Source: Cyanobacteria bacterium UBA11370
GTDB taxonomy: Bacteria; Cyanobacteriota; Cyanobacteriia; Cyanobacteriales; Coleofasciculaceae
DNA length: 6,755 nucleotides
Assembly (NCBI GenBank): GCA_003486645.1
Contig: DNGI01000223.1
Location: 1 to 6,755 of the forward strand
Direction of reading: 5' to 3'
A program made the translations under genes and the position numbers. Under the pieces are notes generated by a model that saw only the letters and a program-made list of their open reading frames with translations, was not told the origin of the DNA and did no database searches. Positions 1-6,600 of this stretch are shown piece after piece (within the stretch, counting starts at the first letter, position 1; each line of letters opens with the position of its first letter).

Positions 1-19
1 ACCCCTGATGCGTAATTAT

Positions 20-34
20 GGGGTTCCACACCCC
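20..34. repeat. short hairpin GGGGT-N5-ACCCC
   Basis: A perfect 5-base inverted repeat with a 5-base loop (TCCAC). ACCCC also occurs at 1-5, so the stem could form with either copy. It is not followed by a T run on the + strand, so it does not look like an intrinsic terminator for a gene entering from the left. Function unknown; a short stem like this can arise by chance. Confidence 0.35.
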
Positions 35-205
35 CTACACACTCCCTCCTACTCCCCCTTCATTATTGCTGACTATCCCTGATTTGCAATGCATTTTTAT
101 TATTACGAAACTTTATTTATTAAAAAATAAAAATATAAACATAAAAACTTGATGAAGCTATCCAGTTTTTAGCAAAAACCCTTGAAGATTGTAGACATAA
201 TAGAT

Positions 206-218
206 AGTGGGTTCCACT
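206..218. repeat. short hairpin AGTGG-GTT-CCACT
   Basis: A perfect 5-base inverted repeat with a 3-base loop. Its core GGGTTCCAC (209-217) is identical to 21-29, which also lies in a hairpin. It could be a small protein-binding site or chance. Nothing in the sequence decides between these. Confidence 0.3.
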
Positions 219-313
219 TGGGTAAAGTACAGTAATTTATCCCTCATTCTGGTTGCTTTGCCTAAGTATATGGCATCCAACTGAAAATCGTTATAGACTT
301 ACAACTTTTGCCC

Positions 314-360
314 GACTCTAAAGTTTCAGGTTTCTGGTTGCCCTATTGGAAACTTAGGTC
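314..360 (+). promoter_or_regulatory. imperfect stem-loop in the 5' leader of the DUF928 gene
   Basis: The arm at 349-360 (GAAACTTAGGTC) has the reverse complement GACCTAAGTTTC. The arm at 314-327 reads GACTCTAAAGTTTC, which is the same 12 bases with two single-base insertions. The loop is 21 bases. The innermost seven pairs (321-327 with 349-355) are perfect. The structure ends four bases before the Shine-Dalgarno AAGGAG, so folding could affect translation of the DUF928 gene. That role is inference. It matches no riboswitch class that I recognise. Confidence 0.35.
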
Positions 361-363
361 TAA

Positions 364-369
364 AAGGAG
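364..369 (+). promoter_or_regulatory. ribosome binding site of the DUF928 gene
   Basis: AAGGAG lies 11 bases before the ATG at 381, slightly further than the usual 5-9 bases but the only strong Shine-Dalgarno sequence before any of the three genes. It supports the start at 381 over the second in-frame ATG at 387, which would be 17 bases away. Confidence 0.65.
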
Positions 370-380
370 AAGTCCGGATC

Positions 381-1175
381 ATGGCTATGCGAAAATTTGT
401 TCATTTAATCGAGATGCTTGCTGTCAGACTCTCGATCGCCGCTTTAGCAATCTCTATTTTCCCTACCCAAATCCAAGCACAGCCTTACCCTGTGTTACAA
501 GCAAAGATTGGATTCCCACCAGCACCAAACCGGGGGGCACCTGAGAGAACCAGAGGGGCGGGTTCGCGCAAACCGACTTGTGATGGCCTAGAAGTCAAAA
601 TCCCTTTGACTCCATTAATGCCGGAGAATAATGTGGGAACAACCATTGCTCCCAACCCAACAATTTATGTTTATGTTCCCGAATTCCATAATAAGGAAGC
701 CGAATTTTTGATCATTGATCAAGAAGCAGAAAAAGTCGTTTACCAAACCCGCTTTCCGATTCGTAATACTCCCGGTATTGTTAAAATAACTTTGCCCAAC
801 ACGGTTGAACTCAAATCTGATAAAAATTACCTGTGGCACTTGGGAATTATCTGCAATCCCAATGACCAAGAAGCGGATGAAGTCATTACAGGATGGATTG
901 AACGCATCTCAATCAGTCCAGAACTAGAGGCAAAGATCGAGCAACTCAAACAACAACCTCTAGAACAAGGAAAACTGTATGCTGAAGCTGGAATTTGGAG
1001 CGAATCCCTGACTATTTTAGCTCAGTTACGGGATGTAAATCCAAGAGGATGGGTAGAATTATTAGAGTCGGTTGGGTTAGGAGAAATTGCCCAAAATCCG
1101 ATTTTTGAGTGCTGCCAGATAAGAGAACCTAGTAGCACGAGGCGAAGTACAGGGATGTACGGATATAGGAATTAA
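381..1175 (+). CDS. DUF928 domain-containing exported protein
   Basis: A 264-residue protein of the cyanobacterial DUF928 family, function unknown. The N-terminus is a probable Sec signal peptide: basic residues R4 and K5, a hydrophobic stretch about 12-27, and likely cleavage after IQA (residue 33). A linker with PPAPNRGAP (46-54) and GAGSR (59-63) precedes the family core. Typical core features are LTPLMP (76-81), the PTIYVYVP strand (93-100), a beta-rich section to about 180, and a helical C-terminal part with the YAEAGIW, AQLRDVNP and LLESVGLGEIAQNP patterns ending in the Cys pair C244-C245. C67 and C158 could form a disulphide in the periplasm. The protein continues 19 residues past the Cys pair. 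As I recall homologues, they end close to this pair, and a stop (TAA, 1120-1122) lies in the +1 frame right there, so the tail may come from a one-base change. The next gene starts 91 bases downstream. Family call is confident; the role in the adhesin locus is inferred from context. Confidence 0.88.
   Translation: MAMRKFVHLIEMLAVRLSIAALAISIFPTQIQAQPYPVLQAKIGFPPAPNRGAPERTRGAGSRKPTCDGLEVKIPLTPLMPENNVGTTIAPNPTIYVYVPEFHNKEAEFLIIDQEAEKVVYQTRFPIRNTPGIVKITLPNTVELKSDKNYLWHLGIICNPNDQEADEVITGWIERISISPELEAKIEQLKQQPLEQGKLYAEAGIWSESLTILAQLRDVNPRGWVELLESVGLGEIAQNPIFECCQIREPSSTRRSTGMYGYRN
1147..1160. promoter_or_regulatory. weak NtcA-like site GTA-N8-TAC
   Basis: GTACAGGGATGTAC matches the GTAN8TAC consensus bound by the cyanobacterial nitrogen regulator NtcA and contains two GTAC half-sites. 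It lies inside the end of the DUF928 gene, 106 bases before the cyclase start. The best downstream -10 look-alike (TATCAT, 1191-1196) is 30 bases away, more than the usual 20-24. One or two such matches are expected by chance in a window this size, so this is only a candidate. Confidence 0.15.
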
Positions 1176-1202
1176 GTTGGACGTTTCTTGTATCATTTTA
1201 CG

Positions 1203-1212
1203 GCATTAATGC
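1203..1212. promoter_or_regulatory. 10-base perfect palindrome GCATTAATGC
   Basis: A perfect dyad in the gap between the DUF928 and cyclase genes, 54 bases before the cyclase ATG and just after a TATCAT sequence at 1191-1196 that could be a -10 element. This position would suit an operator for a dimeric regulator. No known regulator is recognised, and a chance palindrome is possible. Confidence 0.25.
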
Positions 1213-1223
1213 TACACATACAG

Positions 1224-1260
1224 ATGGTTAATTCTTCATACTTTATGGTTAATTCTTCAT
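1224..1260. repeat. 16-base direct repeat, period 21
   Basis: ATGGTTAATTCTTCAT occurs at 1224-1239 and again at 1245-1260 with a 5-base spacer, ending six bases before the cyclase ATG. Because the period is 21, both copies are in the frame of the cyclase gene and would read WLILHTL-WLILHCV if translated. There is no ATG, GTG or TTG codon in that frame after the stop at 1207-1209, so they are taken as untranslated. They occupy the place where a ribosome binding site would be and leave no Shine-Dalgarno sequence. Confidence 0.8.
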
Positions 1261-1266
1261 TGTGTT

Positions 1267-3519
1267 ATGTGGGCATTATTAAAACATTATCTTTGGGAAT
1301 GGCGGGGGGTGTGGATAACGGTTCCCAGTATGGCGGGATTCGTTATTCTTTTGCGCTTTGCGGGTTTATTGCAGTCCTCGGAGTGGTCACTTTTTGATCA
1401 CTATATGCGTTTGCGTCCCCAACTTCCGCCGGATGAAAGAATTGTAATTGTTGGTATTGATGAAGCCGACTTGCGAGAAATTGGACAAGCGATTGTTCCC
1501 GATCAGGTTTATGCTGAGTTAATTCAAAAGCTAAAAGCTAGGCAACCGAGAGCAATTGGTTTAGATATTTATCGGGATTTACCTGTACCGCCTGGTCATC
1601 AAGAATTAGTTGAAGTGTTTAAATCAACACCTAATTTGGTGGGAATTGAAAAGGTCGTTGGCGATAATAAACGATATGCTGTTGCTCCACCCCCTGTGCT
1701 AAAAATGTTGGGACAAGTGGGAGCAAATGATGTGATTACCGATGGCGATCGCAAGGTGCGTCGGGGGTTGTTATCGTTAAGTGATGAAACGGGTGAAACC
1801 GTTTATAGTTTAGGGCTGTATTTAGCTTTACTTTTTTTGGAGAAAGAGGGAATTACGGCTCAAGTTGTTGAGGGAACAGATAATTGGTGGCAGATAGGAA
1901 AGCAAGTATTTGTTCCGTTTGAAAAAAATGATGGTGGCTATGTACAAGCCTCAGCGGGTGGTTATCAAATTTTGTTGAACTATCGAGGAGCAAGCCGATA
2001 TTTTGATACGGTTTCAATGACGGATATTTTAAAGGATCGAGTACCCGCAAATTGGGGACGCGATCGCATTATTTTAATTGGCGCGGTTGGTGAGAGTTTT
2101 AATGATGTATTTTTTACGCCTTACAGTGGAGATTTGTTTGCGATTCCAGAACCAATGGCTGGGGTAGAAATTCATGCTAATTTTATTAGCCAAATCCTTA
2201 GTGCTGCTATGGGTGAGCGTCCTTTAATCCAAACTTGGTCGGAACCTGAAGAATGGCTGTGGATTGTATTTTGGTCTGGGGTGGGGGCTATTTTAACCTG
2301 GAAGTGGCGATATGCAGGCGGGGCGCGTATTCTTTCATTGAGTCGGCTGGTTGCACCAATTTTGGCGGTAGGAGTTTTGTTTGGGAGTACCTATACCGCG
2401 TTTGTTTGGGGTTGGTGGCTACCTGTAATTCCTCCATTATTAGGATTAGTCGGTTCTAGTGTAGGAATTATCGCTTATGTTGCTTATACGGCTGGCTTAA
2501 TTCGCAAGACATTTGGGCGTTATTTAACCGATGAAGTTGTTAGTAAGTTGCTGGAAAGTCCTGAAGGATTAAAACTGGGTGGTCAGCGGCAAAAAATTAC
2601 TATTCTTGCCTCTGATTTAAGAGGATTTACGGCATTATCCGAACGGTTATCCCCTGAAGAAGTGGTCACTATTTTGAATATTTATTTGAAATCGATGTTA
2701 GAGGTGATTACTCAGTATCAGGGAACTATTAATAAGTTTCTGGGGGATGGGATTGTGGTGCTTTTTGGGGTTCCTACTGTCAGAGAAGATGATGCTCAAC
2801 GAGCAATTGCTTGTGCGGTGGCGATGCAGTTAGCAATGCCTAGAGTTAATGCAACATTGCAGGAGTTAAACTTTCCTGCTTTAGAAATGGGGATTGGCAT
2901 CAATACAGGGGAATGTGTGGTGGGAAATATTGGCTCAGAAATACACACTGAATATACAGTAATTGGAAGTGAAATGAATCTCACATTTCGCATTGAAACT
3001 TATACTACTGGTAGTCAACTTTTAACGTCCGGAGCGACTTTAGAAGCCGCCGATCCGTCTATCTTGAGAATTATCGCTGCTAAACAAGTCAAACCCAAGG
3101 GGGTTAAAGGACAAATTACAATCTATGAAGTTGGGGGAATTGGTGGGAAATATAACCTTTTTCTTCCCAAAGAAGAGGAGATATTTTTACCGCTTTCCGC
3201 AGAAATTCCCCTACTATATCTTGCTGTGGAGGACAAGCACGTCGGTGATACAATATTTAAAGGCAGCTTAGTCAAGCTTTCAGCTAAAGGAGCCGAAGTA
3301 CGAGCTGAAAAGACGAGCGAAGACTCAATCCCATTACCTCTAAGTAATATCAAGCTCAACTTATTAAAAGTTGGCCAGAAAGCCGAAATCAGCGAAGACA
3401 TCTACGCTAAAGTTCTCGACAATTCTGCATCTAGCCGAAGTTTTTACATTCATTTTACCTCTAAACCTCCGACTGTTGCTGTACAACTTGAGAGGCTTTA
3501 TAACTCTCTTAGGGGATAG
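1267..3519 (+). CDS. CHASE2-sensor adenylate/guanylate cyclase with PilZ-like tail
   Basis: A 750-residue inner-membrane receptor cyclase. Order: N-terminal membrane helix (about 15-36); extracytoplasmic CHASE2 sensor (about 37-325) with DHYMRLRP, PPDERIVIVGIDE, QPRAIGLDIYRDLPVPPG and QVGANDVITDGDRKVRRGLLSL; three membrane helices (about 328-346, 361-381, 384-408), the usual CHASE2 arrangement; class III catalytic domain (about 440-625); and a C-terminal domain (about 636-750). The catalytic set is complete: metal-binding D450 (SDLRGF) and D494 (FLGDG), substrate-selecting K490 and T564 (YTVIG), and transition-state N571 and R575. The Lys/Thr pair is known to favour ATP, so cAMP is the likely product. 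The tail resembles PilZ (GSLVKLSAKGAEV) but has K670 in place of the binding Asp/Asn and no RxxxR before it. The start at 1267 is the first start codon after the in-frame stop at 1207-1209 and places CHASE2 at the usual distance from the N-terminus; no Shine-Dalgarno is visible. The signal sensed by CHASE2 is unknown. Confidence 0.93.
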   Translation: MWALLKHYLWEWRGVWITVPSMAGFVILLRFAGLLQSSEWSLFDHYMRLRPQLPPDERIVIVGIDEADLREIGQAIVPDQVYAELIQKLKARQPRAIGLDIYRDLPVPPGHQELVEVFKSTPNLVGIEKVVGDNKRYAVAPPPVLKMLGQVGANDVITDGDRKVRRGLLSLSDETGETVYSLGLYLALLFLEKEGITAQVVEGTDNWWQIGKQVFVPFEKNDGGYVQASAGGYQILLNYRGASRYFDTVSMTDILKDRVPANWGRDRIILIGAVGESFNDVFFTPYSGDLFAIPEPMAGVEIHANFISQILSAAMGERPLIQTWSEPEEWLWIVFWSGVGAILTWKWRYAGGARILSLSRLVAPILAVGVLFGSTYTAFVWGWWLPVIPPLLGLVGSSVGIIAYVAYTAGLIRKTFGRYLTDEVVSKLLESPEGLKLGGQRQKITILASDLRGFTALSERLSPEEVVTILNIYLKSMLEVITQYQGTINKFLGDGIVVLFGVPTVREDDAQRAIACAVAMQLAMPRVNATLQELNFPALEMGIGINTGECVVGNIGSEIHTEYTVIGSEMNLTFRIETYTTGSQLLTSGATLEAADPSILRIIAAKQVKPKGVKGQITIYEVGGIGGKYNLFLPKEEEIFLPLSAEIPLLYLAVEDKHVGDTIFKGSLVKLSAKGAEVRAEKTSEDSIPLPLSNIKLNLLKVGQKAEISEDIYAKVLDNSASSRSFYIHFTSKPPTVAVQLERLYNSLRG
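1745..1752. repeat. HIP1 octamer GCGATCGC
   Basis: Highly iterated palindrome characteristic of many cyanobacterial genomes; here within the CHASE2 coding sequence. It supports the cyanobacterial origin. Confidence 0.9.
2060..2067. repeat. HIP1 octamer GCGATCGC
   Basis: Second HIP1 copy, also within the sensor part of the cyclase gene. Confidence 0.9.
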
Positions 3520-3603
3520 TTGTTGGTTGGTTATTAGTTGTTAGTTGCTGGTTAAAAGCATCTCATTCAACTGCAAACCTCTATAGTTCATCACTAAAAA
3601 AGT
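3520..3603. other. intergenic gap with TTAGTTG heptamer repeat
   Basis: The first half (3520-3553) is a low-complexity run of TTG, GGTT and TTAGTTG units, with TTAGTTG in exact tandem at 3534-3540 and 3541-3547. Similar heptamer-like runs are common between genes in filamentous cyanobacteria (from memory). I see no hairpin followed by a T run, so no intrinsic terminator for the cyclase gene, and no well-spaced promoter; TATAGT at 3582-3587 is an unsupported -10 look-alike. Read-through into the exoprotein gene is therefore possible. Confidence 0.6.
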
Positions 3604-6600
3604 ATGAAGTTGCGCTTCTTAATACCCGTTTGTTCAGTTGTGTTTTCCTTGGGAACTATTTCCCATTCCTTAGCACAGTTAGTACCTGATCGCACATTAG
3701 GAACAGAAAATTCAAGGGTTACGTCAATTGACGAGTTTATTGATCGTATAGATGGTGGTGCAGCGCGTGGGGTTAATTTATTTCATTCTTTTTTAGAATT
3801 TAATATAGGTGAAGGGAGAGGAGTTTATTTTAGTAATCCGACTGGGATTGAGAATATTTTAACTCGTGTTACAGGAAATAATATTTCAAATATTTTTGGA
3901 AAGTTGGGGGTATTAGGTGAGGCTAATTTATGGTTGATTAATCCCAATGGTATTAATTTTGGTGCGAATGCTTCTCTGGATATTCGAGGATCATTTGTGG
4001 CGACTACGGCTGATGGAATCCGGTTGGGTGAAAATGGAATATTTAGTGCTATTGATCCTCAACGTAGTAATTTACTTTCGGTACAACCCGGCGTTTTATT
4101 TAATCATGCTCTCGCTGCTCATACAGCCAAAATTACTAATGAAGGAAATTTATTAGTTGAAGATAATCTGACTTTAGTTGCCGGAAATCTGGATTTACAA
4201 GGTCAGCTCATTGCTGGACAAAATTTAACGTTTCAAGCTGATAAAACAATACGAATACGAGATAGTATTGCCAGTCCTTTTATTGCACAAGCAGGGAATG
4301 ATCTACTGGTGCAAGGAAATCAAGTTGTTGACATTTTTACGCTGAATCATCCAAATAGCGGCTTGTTTTCTGGACAGGATATGGTGCTGCGTTCTGCTAA
4401 TCGTGTACTCGGAGATGCTCACTATAGTAGTGGAGGTCACTTTCGGATAGAAAATTTGGATGGAAGTTTAGGGGGGTTATTAAGTCCTAATGATCCAGTA
4501 ATTCGTGCCTCTGGTGATGTATTTCTTCTCTTCTATGAGGGAGCTTCTCTACATATTTTTGCTGGTGGTAAAGTGGAGATTCCAGAATATATTTGGATTC
4601 AAGGATCTGATCCAATTAACGGTATTGTAGAAACAGTAACTCTTTCGGATGGATCTTCAATATTAATTGATGGAACGAGTGAACCTACCCTCGATATTCG
4701 CGCCGGAACAACGGCTGTTGGTAGTCCATTAACAGAACCACCCGGAACACCAACCAGTGCAGATATTCGGATTGGTGATATTTATTTCTTTGATATCAAT
4801 GGTAATCCTTCACCTGGAAAAGTATTGCTGACAAATCAGTATAATCCTAATTTAAATTTACCGGGTGGAGCAATTCAAGTTGGAGCAATTATAAATTATA
4901 ATGATTTGGGCGATGGTGGTGATGTCAATCTCATTGCCAAAGGACAGATTACTACGGCTGATATTAATACCTTTACCAATCAGGGAGGAAATGCCGGACA
5001 AATTAATCTTACCAGTATTGATGGAGCAATTAATATTACCGCTGGAATTTTAGACGCTTCTACAGGTTTTTTTGCTGAGACTGGAGGTAACATTACTCTG
5101 AAAGCGAAGGGTGACATTACTGCCTACAAGATTCGGTCGGATGGGGGTTTATTTGGAGGTAGCGGTCACATTGTTATTACCAGTGAGTCTGGGATAGTTT
5201 CAATTACTGATGGTTTGATCCTGAATTCAACTTATGGAACAAGCCGAGGTGGAGATATTAAAATTACAGGTCAGTCTATTTTTTTTAATAACACGATATT
5301 GGATGCTAGCACTTTTGGAGCGGCAGATGCAGGCAGCATAATTCTTAATGCTAACCATACTTTATTTGTGGATGGAGACAGTTTGATCTCCAGTTTGGTC
5401 CGACCCGATGGAGTTGGTAATAGCGGTGGTATTAGTATCAATGCAGGGTCACTTTTTGTTACTAATTTATCTGAACTCAATTCCAGTGTCACGCTTGATG
5501 GACAAGGTAGAGCAGGTGATGTAATTATCAATGTTCGTGATGCTACTGTTTTTGATGGTGGTTTTATCCGTTCTCGACTAGAAGAAGGAGGAGTAGGTCG
5601 CGGAGGCGATATTTTAATTAATACTGGATCTTTATTGCTAACAGGTATTCCTGAAGATATTGCTAATGCTAATGTTGGTCAATTTGTGAGTGCTGGTTTT
5701 GGAGAAGGAGATGCAGGTAATGTAATTATTAATGCCCGCGATAGTGTCACGTTAGATGGTCGAGGGAGCGATATCTGGAGTCTTTTGGGAGCAGGAAATG
5801 ATTTAGATCGTCAAGCTGGCAATATTACCATTAATACTGGATCATTTTTAATCAGAAATGGCGCTCGAATAGTTGCAACTAATGAATCCAATGCTAACGA
5901 TTTAGGGAAGGGTTATGCTGGCGATATTACGATTAATGCTGACTCCGTTTTAATGAATAATGGCAGCGGAATCAATGCAGGTTCTTTTAGTCCAGGAACA
6001 ACAGGAACTATCATTATTAATACCGAATCTCTATCGATGAGTCGTAGTGTGATCACAAATCGGCAAATCAATAATGCGGAGGGACAAGGCGGTGATATTA
6101 TTATTAATACGGGTGCTTTTTCGGCTAGCGATCGCTCGGAAATAAGTTCTCAAATCGAAACAGTAAGAGTGACCAATGCTATTGCTGGAGACATTATAAT
6201 TCGAGCTACAGATTCAGTTTTATTTGATAATAGTGATGGATTGACTTCAATCATAGAAACAGCAGGAGGCAAAGCAGGTAATATTGAAATTAGTGTTACG
6301 AATGGCTCTCTATCATTAAGTAATAACGCTCGACTCTTATCTACTACAGCAGGACAGGGAACAGCAGGAAATATCTTTGTTCAGCAAGCTGAGTCAGTTA
6401 CTGTAGATAATTCAACCATTTCTACCGCAGTAAAAAAAGGTGCTGTTGTTCCGTTAAATGCAGGAGATAATGTTGGTAACATTGCGATCAATACAGGAAG
6501 TATTCAAATCAGCAATAATGGAAAAATTCTTGCCAGTACAGCAGGACAAGGTGATGCAGGTGACGTAACTATTACGGCTAGGAATAGGGTTTCTGTAGAG

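Larger units (their letters stand above)
1..380. other. non-coding leader upstream of the DUF928 gene
   Basis: I find no convincing gene in this stretch on either strand. It begins with a hairpin and a C-rich tract without G (24-67), then a strongly A/T-rich section (about 95-155), then a small hairpin near 206-218 and a larger imperfect stem-loop at 314-360, just before the ribosome binding site. An A/T-rich spacer this long is a plausible place for the promoter of the downstream genes. I could not find a -35/-10 pair with normal spacing: TATAGA at 292-297 and CATAAT at 196-201 are the best -10 look-alikes, and neither has a good partner. The end of an upstream gene could lie in the first few bases (frame 1 reads four codons and then TAA at 13-15), but this cannot be shown. 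Confidence 0.6.

Noticed and set aside
2..79. Open frame at the left edge reading a Pro/His/Tyr-rich peptide to a TGA at 77-79, as a possible end of an upstream gene
   Set aside because: Only about 25 codons in a C-rich low-complexity tract, with no family resemblance; equally well explained by chance.
308..544. 78-codon frame overlapping the start of the DUF928 gene
   Set aside because: It runs through the DUF928 coding sequence in another frame, starts at TTG without a ribosome binding site, and shows no domain signature.
1188..1397. 69-codon frame spanning the gap and the start of the cyclase gene
   Set aside because: It overlaps the clearly conserved CHASE2 N-terminus in another frame; the apparent hydrophobic stretch is a by-product of the T-rich sequence.
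3123..3401. Minus-strand frame of 92 codons within the cyclase gene
   Set aside because: Antisense shadow of the conserved cyclase C-terminus; no ribosome binding site or recognisable product.
3520..3553. TTG/GGTT-rich run as a CRISPR or mobile-element remnant
   Set aside because: Units are 7 bases or shorter with no spacers or terminal inverted repeats; it fits ordinary cyanobacterial simple repeats.
3582..3587. TATAGT as a -10 box for the exoprotein gene
   Set aside because: No -35 element at 16-18 bases upstream, and it sits only 16 bases before the ATG.
3947..4156. 69-codon frame inside the exoprotein gene, Leu-rich
   Set aside because: Shadow of the TPS domain, whose NPXG motifs lie in the main frame.
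5271..5531. Minus-strand Pro/Ser-rich frames at 5271-5531 and 6504-6743
   Set aside because: The two resemble each other only because they are antisense readings of the same beta-helix repeats; shared wording such as TSPA and LPPFPxP comes from reverse complements of GGA/GCA/GAT codons.
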